This document shows, one piece after another, positions 44,368 through 56,396 of a stretch of DNA of 64,000 nt. The stretch lies in the NCBI GenBank assembly GCA_029216955.1, contig JANAVB010023996.1:13362212-13426211 (forward strand), in the 5' to 3' direction. Position numbers and translations under genes: made by a program. This DNA comes from Iris pallida (Eukaryota > Streptophyta > Magnoliopsida > Asparagales > Iridaceae). Each line of letters starts with the position of its first letter. Position 1 is the first letter of the stretch. The notes below the pieces were generated by a model that did no database searches, had not been told where the DNA came from, and was given only the letters and a program-made list of their open reading frames with translations.

Positions 44368-45861
44368 ATGGCAAACACGATTGCGACTCTGCTGGGGACA
44401 AACTTCTCTACGGCTGAGGAGTTGGTGATGCAATCGGATGCAGCCAAATTTGGCTCCATACAACAGAAGATGGTCGTCCGTTTCGACCAACAGGCGTTTG
44501 AAGAAATGCTCTCTGAAGGAAGCGTTGGCCCGGTCCACAAGCGAACCTGCACAAAGAAGGCTCGCAAGGAGTGGAGGCCAAAGTCATTTGCTCCTCCCCA
44601 AGCTCTGGACGGAGTGCTCTCTGCTGCCCAAGACGACGAAGGCGACTCTCATACGGCCCCACTTTAAACCATAGAGGACTCTACTGTCCCCAAGTTCGAC
44701 AGAGGAAAGCACTATAATGCTGGACTTGCAGGGGCAAAGAGTGATTCTATGTACTCCATGAAGAAACTAAACAAAGGTACTAGCCGCAAAACGAAGACTC
44801 ATGCGGCCAAGATTTCCAGCCGCATGAATAATCTCCATGCGGCGGAAACTGCCAGCCAAATGCATAACACTCATGCGGCCAGGATTTCCAGCTGCATGGA
44901 GAAGACCTATACGGCTGAGACTTTCAGTCGCATGAGGAAAGCCCATGCGACAACGACTGTTAGCCGCATGAAGCTTATTGATTCCAGCCGCATGACGCCT
45001 ACTCCACGCGGCTCTGTCTTCGACCGCCTCTCCTATGGTCCTGATCTCTCGTGTTCCTAAGAAAACGTGTCTGACTCTCTCCAGCACCACTTAGACTCTT
45101 CCTACTATGTGCCCTCACGTACTAGAGTGAAGAAGTCTAGGGCAGCACGAGCTTGGCAAGCTCAGTCCGCTGTCCCAACCTCTGACCATCCGAGCGTTCC
45201 ACATACTGTCATGCGGGCCTCTGATGGGAAGTTATACAGAACCACTCGAGTCCAGCCCCCGACGACAAACGGACAAGATGGTTCCCAAAAGTCTCCCAAA
45301 ATCCAGGGAGCAAATATGGTCATTTCAGACCCATCTGACTTGCGTGAGGCTATCCTCTACAAACGTAAGGAAAGAGAGGGGGCCTCGGGATGCAAAGAAT
45401 CCTCCCATGGATGTCACTGCACCCAAGTCATCATCAACTGCTGTTGTAATAACGCGACGGTACGAGAAGACCGGCAGTCCGTCTTCCAAAGACTGCAACA
45501 ACCATGTTCAGAAGATGAGGCACTTTCCGTCGTCTCCTGCAACTCTGCTCAGAAAATCTTCGCCGATGGGAGAGGGAAGAAGACAAGCATTTCCAGTCCG
45601 AAGATTTCAACCACTATGACTAAGAGACTGTCGTCTAAGCGGGTGCCCACCACCGAAGTTTTCCAAGGCACCCGTTCAAAGACGAAATCTGCCACAGTAG
45701 GAGATTCATCGTCCACATCACTGGGGGTTGCTGGGACTGGAGGTAGCACTCCTCCGAACCTCCGCGACAATCCGATGTTCCAAGAAGACAAACTGGGGGA
45801 AACAACTCTCCCATCAGATGCAACAAATCCTGACTTCCCCGAGGACGTCCATAATTCCTAA
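44368..45861 (+). pseudogene. Tat-D ORF1
   Basis: The ATG lies in the last 10 bp of the LTR and the primer site is coding: MANTIATLLGTNFSTAEELV, then VVRFDQQAFEEM, as in Tat-A. A basic region follows, then repeats of about 13-15 residues with HAA and SRM (44797-45020), encoded by CATGCGGC and its complement GCCGCATG. A conserved block holds CHC, CCC, RQSVFQRL and EDEA (45410-45530), and the rest is Ser/Thr-rich. Two TAA codons (44665-44667, 45058-45060) interrupt one continuous frame, which ends at TAA 45859-45861; gag follows in the same frame. Function is unknown; ORF1 upstream of gag is a hallmark of Ogre-type elements. Confidence 0.68.
44381..44398 (+). other. Tat-D primer binding site (tRNA-Arg-like)
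   Basis: TTGCGACTCTGCTGGGGA lies three bases after the LTR end and is one change from the Tat-A site. Confidence 0.7.
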
Positions 45862-46548
45862 GAAAAGGCAAACTCAGAAGCTGGGGGTACTGTTCCTTCT
45901 GAGTCCGAACCAGAGGAAGACATTCCCATATACCCCGATGACTTCTCATTACAGGGGTATGACTCGGAGTATACGTCATCTACCGTCCCTTCCACTTCTA
46001 TTCATGTCAGGACGGCATTCATGACAAACGACGAAAAGGATGGTCCCAGTGATCGCCAACGCATCGACACTCTAGAGGCCATACTGCGCACTTTGGTCAA
46101 ATCTGTGGACGAGATCAAAGCAGCCCTCCCTACTTTGCAAGGAGGGATGCCTAGCCAAACAAACTTGGGTCCCGCGGTCAATGCAGACTCGAACTCAGCG
46201 GAACCAAACCCGGGTAATAATCTTCCTGAAATGTCGGCTCCTACCGCTGCAGACGAGGCCAGGGAAGCAAGACGAGAGGTCCAGGAGCTCCGGGCCATGT
46301 TCCATGCCCGAGAAAACTGCCAAGACCTCAGGATACGACAACCGTATCCCGCTGCGTGGAGAGATGTTCCCTTCCCTCCAAAGTATAAACCATTCCACAT
46401 CAATCCATATGATGGAAAGACCTTTGCAAGTCGGTATATCACTTACTTTGAGGTCACCATCGACCATCTGCCCCATGACGATGCTATCCTTACACGATTA
46501 TTCATCAGGGCAATGGAAAGGGTCGCCTTCGACTGGTACCATAACCTG
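45862..46548 (+). pseudogene. Tat-D gag, part 1
   Basis: After the ORF1 stop the frame continues with an acidic Ser-rich stretch, a coiled-coil segment (DTLEAILRTLVKSVDEIK) and the start of the capsid domain (IRQPYPAAWRDVPFPPKYKP, FDWYHNL). The piece is cut at 46548 by S2. The TSD ACCTG encodes part of HNL, and the next Gag residues (PDNCIHSFASFKRMFLERFY) resume at 49163. No stop occurs in this part. Confidence 0.85.
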
Positions 46549-49157
46549 TGTCACCCCCATTTCCTGTATTTTCGTATTTATACTCGTATCTGGGTTTTGG
46601 CATATATTTTAATTTTCTCGACTTGCAGAATTGTGGGTTTTTCTCGTATTTCGGGTTTTGGTTCGGCTCAGTTTTAATTGGTTTGGTTTGATTAGGTTTG
46701 GGTTAACATGTATTGGTACACTTTAACTTACACTCTACCCTCAACATAACACAACCACCCTCATTATATCCCCACCTAACTTTCTCTCTCCTCTTTACTC
46801 TCCATTAATTTTCTTTTCTTCTTCCTTCTTCCACACAACACCACACCATAGGCAAGTGCACCTTGCCATCAAATAAGCACCACTTTTTATTTGTCCATTA
46901 ACTAGATTAGGCCATGGAGTACAACTTTAGAACTTGACATTTTGTGATTTGGAGCTTTCATTCTTCTAAATCTAGGTTTTAACCATTTTCGAAAATCCTT
47001 GGTTTTGATCTATTAAACTTTGATTTTTGCATGTTTTGATGCTTCCATGTGGAAGAGCATTCGATTTTACTCAAGTTAGAACTTTGAAAATCTAGATTTG
47101 GTTTGATTTGGTCAAAGTTATGAAGAATTGAAGTTTTGAAGTTCTTGGAGTTCTTCTCGGGTTGGAGAAGCAGCCCTCACGGCCTGCGCTCTTTAGCGCA
47201 AGGTCGATTGCGCAGCTCACCCTTTGGTGAACTGCGCACCTTCCTTCTCGGCCAGCACCTTCATTGCGTATAGCCGATTGCGCCCGGCCTCTCGGGCTGA
47301 ACCGCGCATCTCCCTTGGCGCACTAACCCCTACGTAGTTGGCCCCTGCGCAACCTGACTCCTGCGCAGTCCACCTTCTGCGCAATCTATCCATGCGCCAT
47401 CCAACCCTGCGCAACCTGATCCCGCACAATCCATCTGCTGCGTAGCTTATCCTGCGCAGTTGGTACCCTGCGCAGTTGGTACCCTGCGCAGCTCATCCTG
47501 CGCACCTGGCACCCTGCGCAGTACGTACCCTGTACAACCTACTTGTCTATAATGAATTTGTTATTTTTTTGATCTTAGCTCTTCTATAGTCCTATTTATA
47601 TTAGTATTTTATTAGATATTTTACGCCCATTTTATATCCTTATGCCTTTTTGTTATGAACTTGATTTTACTTAGTATGTTTGGAATGACTATTGTACATG
47701 GCATGGTATGACAAGGAACTAGCCTAACACGACAGTGACCCGTAGTGGTGCACTCCTGACATGACCAACCTGACATGATAGTGGCCCGTCGTGGCGCACT
47801 CCTGACAAGTACCCTGACATGATTTATCTTGATGCTGTTGCGACGGCTAACTTGACTTGACTTGTCTTGACACCTTGGGTGTTCCTGCTTGCTTGCTTGT
47901 GCAATCCACTTGTCTTGTCTTACATCATGTCTAGGACGTGACTTCCTGGGTACCACGGCCAGGGACTCACGCTAAATTGGATTAGGCTAATTATTAGATC
48001 AAACTAGAACATGGAGAATTCCCAGTCACAGGCAATCTCGTTATCTGGGCGCTTTAATGGACTTGTAGCTTGCCGACGAGTAGAGCTCATTTCCAGCACA
48101 CTGTCATGTGTTGCACCCTCTAAGTCACCTAAGGGTACATTTGTCTCTCGGGCAATGTACCCACCTATAACTCTCAACCCGCGGAAGGATAACTAGATAG
48201 TCTGCAGGGCTTGGGACTGGAATTCTCACTTACATCTTGTTAGTAATTAGGTTTGTGATAACCCTAGTTAGTTAAAATAGTAAGCCGTAGTACTTGCTTG
48301 GACGATTGTGAATGAATGGTGTCCAGCTCTGTCTAAGTCTTGTCTAGCCCCTGTACCTGGAACTCTTGATCATGATTGTTTTACTTATCTCTAACGATAA
48401 ATGGGTAGAGACAGTGAGCTATTCAGGCGAAGGGGTACAATCCCGGTCCTTGTTTGGTTTAAGGATTGTAACCTGGCTCCCGGAATGGTTCCACGTCCCT
48501 AGTCGTTTATCGCCCTGTGTACTTTACTACTTGTACTTCTTTTATTCCTTATGTTCTGATATGCTGGCTTTTGTTCTTATTTGTGGCCTCCTTTGTGGCA
48601 CTTGCTCTTTCTGGGGTTTGACCCAGCTGATTTTGTGTGGCCAGATTTCGGAGCAGCTCCCGAGGATCTACCGAGCTTCCAGCCCAATGGTGACAACTAG
48701 ACGGAACCCGGGCCAAGAGTGGGTTTTCCTTTTTGCTTCACCCACTTATATATAAATTTATTCTTTTGAAGCGTTTAGCCAACGAGCACCTGTTAGCTCG
48801 ATGCACATTTACTTACTGTCTGCCTACGGGCTATAAACATGATTAACAAATCCTAGGGTTGATCATGTATGACTGAACTCTTGCTAGTCCTATCATTTTG
48901 TACGACTAGCTTCATGATCATCCAATATGTAATACTTGGGACGCCTTATATATATATATTTGATGCTCCAACATCTTGTAACTCTGTTAATTGCTTGAGA
49001 TTGAGACAATAGGCTTGACCTTAAGAGACTGCTGGCTTGTAGTAAACCCTCATATCTAGATAGCCGTGACCGTATAGTTGAGATGTATTCTATTTTAATA
49101 TACGTAGCTGGCTATGTCTGCCCCCGCTCTCCAGTATTCTGGTTCTGGGGCGTGACA
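46549..49157 (+). mobile_element. S2: Tekay-like solo LTR, plus orientation
   Basis: The 2,609 bp LTR starts TGTCACCCCC and ends TCTGGGGCGTGACA, with TSD ACCTG at 46544-46548 and 49158-49162. It is the same family as S1. It has no internal coding region and carries a TGCGCA-rich array at 47165-47545 in place of the S1 33 bp array. Confidence 0.92.
47165..47545 (+). repeat. TGCGCAACCTG/CCTGCGCAG array in S2 built on the Tat-B word
   Basis: More than 20 TGCGCA or near copies occur in about 380 bp, spaced roughly 15-20 bp. TGCGCAACCTGA occurs twice (about 47346 and 47410) and is identical to a 12 bp stretch of the Tat-B 5' LTR near 21510. Confidence 0.8.
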
Positions 49158-49162
49158 ACCTG

Positions 49163-50354
49163 CCAGACAACTGCATCCACTCCTTCGCCAGCTTCAAGCG
49201 CATGTTCTTGGAGAGATTCTACGAAGTAGGACAGGACATCACAATTTTCCACCCTCATGGACGTCGTTCAAGGAGAGAAAGAGCTGACAAGGAACTATAT
49301 TGAGCGGTTCCGCCAAACCGCTATGAAGCTGCCGTCTGGTAACCCGGATTCCTCCTTAATTGAAATTTGCCAAAAGATACTGCTTCCAACAATCAGCCTC
49401 TGGATGGGTGAAAGTCAATTTAAGGACTGGAAGACGTTTATTATCAGTGCCACTAGCACCGAAGACAGGTTGAAGAAGGCTCGCCAACTGGGATTGCATA
49501 TCTCAGAAGGAGAAGTCAAGGGCAAGCGTCCTAATATCCACAACAATAATAGGGGTAGCTCCACCAACAATCGGGACAACAAGGGCAAGCAGGCCATGGT
49601 GGCCGACACATCCCAGAAACCTGAGTCAAAATCGGCAGACAAGCAATGGCCACAAATGACCTACTCCTTCGAAGACGGTCATGTCAAGCCCATCTTGGAC
49701 ATACTCATACAAGGGGATAAAATTCAGCTCCCTCCACCAAGACGGGAACCTCGGCCGACGGAAATGGAGAGCCCAAAGTACTGCCATTACCACCGTTACA
49801 TCCATCATACTACACACGACTGCTATCAACTGAAGCGATATATCCAACATCTCATCGATTCGAAGGCTCTGGCCATTGACTTCGAGGAGGTAACCGTTGC
49901 AGCCAACATGGTGTCTGTACGGTTTGGCAGCTTCCCTCCAACAGAGACTCAAGACGGAGTGGTACCCATCCCTCGGGTGACAATGGAGATTGCTAATCTT
50001 CTACCTCCTCGAGATCAGGCTACTGGTCTGGTACCTCTCACCACGTCAAGAGGGGAGGTTATATGGGTCCATCCAGATTTGGTACCAGAAGTAACTCAGT
50101 CCGTACCACTCTCCATTGGCAAGAAGAAGGATGGAAAGGCCAGATCCTGCCACACAATTTCGGTAGATGTCGAAGAAGCCACAGCTGTCATCACTCGGTC
50201 TGGTGCTCAATCCTAACCTACGCCAGATAACTCGGCTGATGAGCGTCAGCCGGCCACTGCTGACACTCCGGGACCTTCCCAACCTCCAACGACCGACAAG
50301 CCTAGGCCGAAGGAGACTCGCTTTGACAAATCCCTCCAAAAAGAGGCACCTCAT
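49163..50354 (+). pseudogene. Tat-D gag, part 2
   Basis: Gag resumes in frame, then an extra T in a T-run near 49240-49245 shifts it to the frame opening at 49257. That frame holds GEKELTRNYIERFRQTAMKL, the basic Asn-rich region and the finger YCHYHRYIHHTTHDC, in which the Gly of the usual GH pair reads His. One TAA at 50214-50216 interrupts the stretch before NFDILAQLANT. Otherwise the reading frame is open, so Gag has decayed only lightly. Confidence 0.85.
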
Positions 50355-50978
50355 GTGCTGGGAGGGCCCTACAACTTTGACATCTTGGCGCAATTGGCCA
50401 ACACACCGACCAAATTGTCATTATACGAGCTCCTAAGACTCTCCAAGGATGTTTGTGCGGCTTTGAGCGACGTACTCCAGAACGCCGACGCATATCTAGC
50501 TCAGGTCAACCTCACGGGAGAGAACCCGCCTGCAGATCTCCAAGACAGCGCTTGCACAGGAGCGATGCCCAACATTGTCTTCACTACACAAGACATGCTC
50601 ATCAAAACCAACCTGCACGATCGACCGTTATATTACACTGGATACATCGACGACGTAAAGGTGGACCAGATGCACATTGATCCTGGTTCCTCCATAAGTA
50701 TCATTCCGAAGGGTCTGTTACATCATCTCCGTATTTCTATGCATCGTCTGACGCCAACAAGCACCGCCATCAGCGGTTTCAATTCGGGCAGGAGCTACCC
50801 GATTGGGAAGATTCGCCTGAAGTGCCAAATCGGCGATCTTCAGTCAGAAGTAACTTGTTACGTCATAGATGCGGACACTTCCTACAATATCCTCTTAGGG
50901 CGTCCCTGGATACACGATTACATGATCGTCCCTTCCATGCTGCACCAGTGCTTCAAGTATGTCGACAAACACACCTAG
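50355..50978 (+). CDS. Tat-D protease; pol ends here
   Basis: The frame from gag continues through NFDILAQLANTPTKLSLYE into an aspartic protease with IDPGSSISIIPK, SGRSYPIGKIRLKCQIGD and ILLGRPWIHDY. The catalytic Asp-Pro-Gly-Ser and the second motif LLGRP are intact. It stops at TAG 50976-50978 after CFKYVDKHT; in Tat-A the same point leads into about 1,500 more residues of pol. RT, both RNase H domains and integrase are missing. The protease could still process Gag in a particle built with helper enzymes. Confidence 0.82.
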   Translation: MLGGPYNFDILAQLANTPTKLSLYELLRLSKDVCAALSDVLQNADAYLAQVNLTGENPPADLQDSACTGAMPNIVFTTQDMLIKTNLHDRPLYYTGYIDDVKVDQMHIDPGSSISIIPKGLLHHLRISMHRLTPTSTAISGFNSGRSYPIGKIRLKCQIGDLQSEVTCYVIDADTSYNILLGRPWIHDYMIVPSMLHQCFKYVDKHT

Positions 50979-51148
50979 TCATGGAATCGTTCTAGGTATC
51001 CCCATCAAACTTGTTATCCATACCTAAAACCCAGGTATGCCAAGGGTAACATGTCCACAAATAAGCCCCCCCAAAATGGGGCAGACGCCACCATAACACC
51101 ACAAGCACAACAAGCAGTACAAATATAGGGTAGAATAAAGCATACTCT

Positions 51149-51154
51149 TTTATT
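51149..51154 (-). terminator. Candidate poly(A) signal of the antisense PMD gene
   Basis: AATAAA on the minus strand lies downstream of the last coiled-coil coding segment. The region 50979-51240 otherwise shows no gene and probably holds the antisense 3' UTR. Confidence 0.45.
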
Positions 51155-51239
51155 TGGAAGGTGAAAGTACTACATGTTCTATGGACAATGGCCCATTCAA
51201 AGAAAGGAAAAGAACGAAAATAAAAAGAAGAAAAAAGTC

Positions 51240-54200
51240 GACTATGGTTCGGCATTACATAATTCCAGAAGGCGGTCCTTTACCAAGGTTGTCCCCCGTT
51301 CAAGCCGCTGCTTAGCTCGGCGCTCCGCTTCCTAGGGCAACCGGTCCGCATCATCAAAATACATATGTGCCCGCCAGCCATCCTCCAACTTCTTCAGGGC
51401 AAGCTCCAGATTGGCAGAAGCTCGATTGAGTTTGTCAGCCTCCTGGATAACAAGTCCCTTTTCGGTACGGGCGGCTTCGAGCTCAGACTCCAGAAAGGCC
51501 AGCTTCCTCTGGAGCTCGAGGATCTGCTCTCTGGTGTCGATTACCCGCGGAAGGCGGTCGCTTCCCGAGCCGTGCAATCTTCATTTCTACGGCTCAATTG
51601 ATCGTATAACTGAGACAGATCACGACGGTCCATCAGTATGGTCGGCTTGATCGAGTCCCGAACAAGCCTCACCTTCTATACCGCAGTTATGAGGAAAGTA
51701 CGCTCTTGATCTATTGATGCAGACAGATCAGCTTACCGCAGCACGTGAAACTGGGTCACAAGTCGATCAGCCTCTAGCAGTTTGGGCTCCAGAAGCACAG
51801 CTAGCCCCGCCCCACCAGGGAGTGTTCTAAGGATGTCGATTTGGCCACCGGCGCACTGACGGGCCATAGCAAAGGGAGTCCCCCTCTCCACAGCTGCCTC
51901 GATCCCTCTCTTTAGGTGGCGGTAAAAGCTGTCAACCACATCCTGTGACACTTCATCCAAAACTTCTGTAGAGGACAGTGTCAAAGGAAGTGTGGCTGGC
52001 AGTGTCGAAGGAGTAGCATCGGAACTTGCCATCCCTGCCAACAAGGAAATAAATTCTGTGCGAAAAGACGCATGAATAGCGGCTAGCTCCTCTTCCGTCG
52101 CCCTAAGAGCTTGGATACTCGGCAAGGCGGAAAGGTTAACCCCCGAAACCATATTCGCAGAGGAGGACGCAGGAAGCATTGTTTCCTGCCCCGGCTGTAC
52201 CGCCACTTGGGCCCCCGAACTCGACCCAGCTGGAGGCCCCTCAATATAGGTTGGAAGAGAATGAGGCACACGTGCTTCCATCAGATCCCCTCCGGTAGAG
52301 TCTGCCCCGACAATGTTCGTCACCGGCAATAAAGGGGCGGGACCTGTACGTCCAGAACGACAATCAATTGACGTAACCCGAAGGATGTGATGATAGAGCA
52401 GATAGACCTCATCGCAAGTTAAGATTCGGCTTATCTTACCAGGGGAGGAGCAGAGAAGCCGCAGCTCGCTCGCAGCTGACGTAGTCTCCTCACCCGTGAC
52501 CTCCAAGTTGAATTCAACTGGTTTCTCTGCCCCAGCCACCCCTGAAAGGGAGCCAGCCAGTTCAGCGTCACCCCGTTGAAATTCAGCTATCTCAGGGACA
52601 AGTGCAGTAGAGACTCCATCCCCATGGGTTGAGGTCTCAGCAAGATGGGACTCCTCGGCCGCCTCTGGAAGAACCCCAGCAGAAATGATAGCGGTGCACA
52701 TATCATTGACCAAAGTGGTCAGGGCCAGATCGACCTCAGCGGACGGGTTCCGAGAAACCGACTCCTCTGACGCCTACAAAGAGCAAAAGAAAATGATTAG
52801 GCCATAGTTCAGAAAAAAAGGAGAAGGTAGCTGAAATTCAAATCACCTCAGAAACAGCGTCAACATCCTTAATAAACAGCCTGCGACGTCTTACCGCAGA
52901 TCGCTTCGTGGAGAAGGTTCTGCCATCATCAGTGAACATACGCCTACTTCGCTTGCGCGAAGAACCAGGCACAGTAGGTGGTTGATCCTCCACCACCTCG
53001 TCAGGCACAGCAAGCGGCTGCCCCTCCGCCACTTCATCCGGCACAATAGGTGGCTGATCCCCCACCTCCTCGTCCAAGGGATGGAACGAATCATCGGCAT
53101 CCTACTCATCATCCTCTTCGCCCGCCGTTGTGGACTCCGAGTCCGGCACAGAAACCATATTCGCCTTTTTTCTCTTCTTGGACCCCTCGGGTTTCTCTGC
53201 CAAGCCAGTACCGATAATAAAGCTGGTACTCATGTCAAAATTAACGGAAGGCTTGCTTGTCGTAACATGATAGAGGGCCGCCATGTACAAAATCTTCCCT
53301 GATGTATTAGCAGCGGGGACCGAGAAGCTAGCTCTGGTATGGACCGCATTGTAATAATGCCAAGCCCTGATACCATCAAGGACACTACCCTCAAAGCCTA
53401 GGCAAGCACAGGGACAATCAAGGAACAGCTGGCTGTACCCGAACTGGCAGGAGAAGCTACTAGGTAAGTAGGGCTCCAGGTACATGTTATTGCGGTAATG
53501 GCATACCAGGTGTGCCGGACGAATATTGCGTAGCCAGAGGAGCATTTTTTCAGATAAGAGGAGGGGAGGTTCAATGCCGTCAACATGTACACCCCTCACT
53601 TCTCTAGCGGTAAATTGAGGAACAAACACAAAGAAGTCGTACCCATCTACTCTTGCCAGTGCCCTCCGACAGGCTGGCATGGTGTCATAGTCCCAAGGCT
53701 GACGATAGAATCGGACGAGGAAAGCGTCGTCAGCGGTAACACCGTCTTCTGCTCCGGGCCTCATTAACGACCGATATTGCATCAATAACTACCCCATTAG
53801 ATAATGGTAAAGTAGCTCTATTCGCTCAAAGTCCAGTGTCGTCTCGCGGGCAATAACCTTGGACGAAAAGGTGCGGAGGCCGTGGTGTATGCTACACACC
53901 ATGGCCGAAAGAAGGGCCAGCCTAACTTTGAAGACCAGCTTTACGACAGGAAGGATGAAGTGGCGGCTGATCCTTTCAATAGAACCTGCCCCTCCCGAAA
54001 CTATGCAGTTTCGTAGCCACACCATCAAGAATCCGGCTAAGAGCGCTTTCTCAGACATCTGTCGGGTACCGTAGTAGAAATAGCTTAAGAAGTCAGTTCG
54101 ACTCCCAAATTTGTCACTGGTGCACTTCGACCTCTGGGCATTCGACATCAGGTTATTTATCTCCTCCTGGGTTTGAGGGCCTCGGAAAGAAACCCAGCCA

Positions 54201-55894
54201 GAGGGACTTAATTTGAAAAGATATAAAACCCAGGATGTAGTATGGGGAGCGTTTCCTTCTGAGCTATCGTTCTTCTTAATAGCCGTTTGGTAACAGATGC
54301 TGTGGTGGCATAGCAGTTCCCGGTACACGGTAATGAAACCCGAAAATCGTCGATCCAGATCCTCGAATTCCTCATTTGTCGGGGTGTACACTTCAAAGGC
54401 CTCGTCCTCCCATGGTAGCTTAGAAACAACATGTATTTCATGGAGAGCAAGTCCCAACTCCCCTCCGGGCGTGAAAAAAGTTCCCGTCTGCCGATTATAC
54501 ATTTCCAAAAGAGCCATAAACAACGGCTTGTTGATGAGTAACCCGTAGTAGGTGCCCCGGATGGCATAATAGAGGTCAATCTCCCGAAGGAATGCCTCAT
54601 ATTTTCTCAGGATCCATGAGGTCAGGTTGGCCTACGTAGGGATGGAGTTTATCCAGTTCAGTAACGACAACCTGCCAACAAGATAAGACCCCTTGCGAGC
54701 GAGCTGATTCAGAAAGGTATCGGCTAGAGTAAACGTGAAGTTGAGACCAGATACGTTTATGAAAGTACCCGGAGTCAGTCCCATCATGCTCCGGCTGACC
54801 GAATCCCTGCTCGTATATGCTGACCCAATATTCTTATTATAATGGATATAGCCCACGAACATCCCTGATTGGGTTGGAGTTATGGAGCCCACCATCCTCC
54901 TGCTCAATGGTACCATATTGAATCACGAGAGGGGAAAATGACGTTCCATTTCGGGAATATGGATCTCCACCCCGTCCAGAGTAAAATCCCAGCTCTCAGA
55001 AATGTCCAATACTCGGGGGTTCTGTATGGATAGGGCATCCCCGAAGAGAAAGGCCGGTTTCAGATACTCTCCTTACAGCCTTTACGAGTTCATTATAGTA
55101 CAAAGAAAGTGGAGCGGCTGGTTCTTGATGGCTCTCACCCTCTCCAAAGGCTCATCGACGGGAAGCTGATCGGACATATGTCGAACTAAGTCGTCGAGCT
55201 GCACACCCATGACATATTGGGCTGAACCTACCAAAAGCTCTCCTGCTGGATTGATTGGTAGATCCACTGAAGAAAGACAAAAGAAGCGAGGTTAAAAGAT
55301 GGTTAAAAACGAAAACACTTGGAGTTTCTTAAAAGGCTCCCACAGGTCTATGCGGCTCGATTCAACGTAGCCTTATGCGGCCCAAATTCAGTTAGATTTC
55401 ATGCGGTACTGCTTCGATAGAGCTTATACGGTTCGGTTGAGCTTATGCGGTTCTATTTAGCAGATGAGCTTATGCGGCACGTCTTAGCGAAGCTTTATGC
55501 GGCCTAGATTCATCAGGAGCTCATGCGGTCCTGTTCAAAAAGACTTCATGCGGTTCAAATCTAGAAGTGCTCATGCGGCTCAAGTCCTTCTCATGCGGCT
55601 CAGACACAAGGCACGCCCCATGCGGCTCAGATATGAGAGGGCCATGCAGCCCATGCAATATATGCGGCTTCATCATGTTGAACTTGTGCAGTTCAATAAA
55701 GATGAAGAACGAAGGCTTGTGCATAAAATATGCAACAGAGCCATGGGTTTTAGGGTTCAAAGCGATCAATATTCCATCCAATCCTTACCCTTAAAAGCAG
55801 GGTAGACGTCAGGGTACACGTTAGGCGTTGTGGCCGACGAAGAAGCCGCTTTCTTGCCCTTCGCAGAGGCAGCTTTGGAAGACTTGGGGGCCAT
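51240..55894 (-). pseudogene. Antisense plant-mobile-domain (PMD) gene carried by Tat-D
   Basis: A multi-exon gene lies on the strand opposite to the element. Exon 1 (55894-55789) encodes MAPKSSKAASAKGKKAASS. Exon 2 starts at 55266 after a 522 bp intron. The body (53102-55266) matches the aminotransferase-like plant mobile domain: LYYAIRGTYYGLLI, TGTFFTPGGELGLALHEIH, LLAGFLMVWL, LSAMVCSIHHGL. A nuclear-type basic stretch (KRSRR) and repeats of PDEVVEDQPP follow (52838-53080). Two further introns are suggested (about 52777-52846, with acceptor TCTTTGTAG; and donor CG|GTAAGC near 51733). The 3' exons encode a 326-residue Ala/Ser-rich region and a coiled coil (51332-51577). Several stops and frameshifts (near 55085, 54915, 54630, 53787) disable it. 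PMD proteins (MAIN/MAIL1 type) act in the nucleus in transposon silencing and development, and PMD genes are known inside plant transposons. Confidence 0.72.
55267..55788 (-). other. Intron 1 of the antisense PMD gene, packed with ATGCGGC motifs
   Basis: The donor is AAGG|GTAAGG and the acceptor TTTTGTCTTTCTTCAG|TGG. Splicing joins the exons in frame (Gly to Val-Asp-Leu-Pro). Between about 55345 and 55670, 13 copies of ATGCGG or ATACGG, mostly as YATGCGGYYC, occur every 25-30 bp, always in the same orientation. Confidence 0.65.
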
Positions 55895-55996
55895 GGTCGT
55901 CCGAAGGTCGGAGAAGAAAGACAGAGACAGAAGATTAGGGCAGCAAGGGTCGAAGATGAGAGAGAATAAAGAAGTCTCTCCAATTAAACGTGTTCC

Positions 55997-56004
55997 TATT
56001 TATA
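55997..56004 (-). promoter_or_regulatory. TATA box of the antisense PMD gene
   Basis: CCTATAAATAGG on the minus strand lies about 103 bp upstream of the exon 1 ATG, with a pyrimidine-rich leader between them. Confidence 0.6.
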
Positions 56005-56189
56005 GGCAAAAGGAGAGTACTTCGATCCGCGCACAGCGTGAAAACTGACTCTTCGGTTATCAAGATGAACCGACTAAATAAAGATCAAACTCTTGGGATC
56101 CTGCCCCGAAAAGTGGCTTCAGAATCTGACAGTAAATCAAAGGCAATTAATACAAAAGATTTGCATACATGGCAGGATGACATGGCAAG

Positions 56190-56345
56190 GAGCCCATACG
56201 GCCGGACAGCGTATGCGGTCGGACAGCGTATGCGGCCAGACAGTCCATGCGGCTGCTTAGTCGTTGCAGCTCAGATGGACAGGCGGCTGAGGAGGCCATA
56301 CGGCTGGGATGTCCATACGGCCAGAACACCCCATACGGCCAGAGG
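56190..56345 (+). promoter_or_regulatory. ATGCGGC/ATACGGC cluster upstream of the antisense promoter
   Basis: Seven copies (CATACGGCCGG, GTATGCGGTCGG, CCATGCGGCTGC and similar) lie 190-340 bp upstream of the antisense TATA box, between it and the 3' LTR. Confidence 0.6.
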
Positions 56346-56396
56346 AGTTTACACATAGCCATGCTTCTTATTCAAAGTATTTTAATTTTGCAAATT

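Larger units (their letters stand above)
43015..44377 (+). repeat. Tat-D 5' LTR
   Basis: The 1,363 bp LTR starts TGTAGAAGC and ends ATGGCAAACA. It has CATGCGGCTCAG units near the start, a dense CATGCGGC array at 43345-43650, a TATA box at 43988-43995 and a GA-rich leader. The ORF1 ATG (44368) lies in its last 10 bp. Confidence 0.92.

Noticed and set aside
46549..49157. Possible host intergenic DNA inside Tat-D gag
   Set aside because: It is bounded by the TSD ACCTG, starts TG and ends CA, restores the gag frame when removed, and matches S1.
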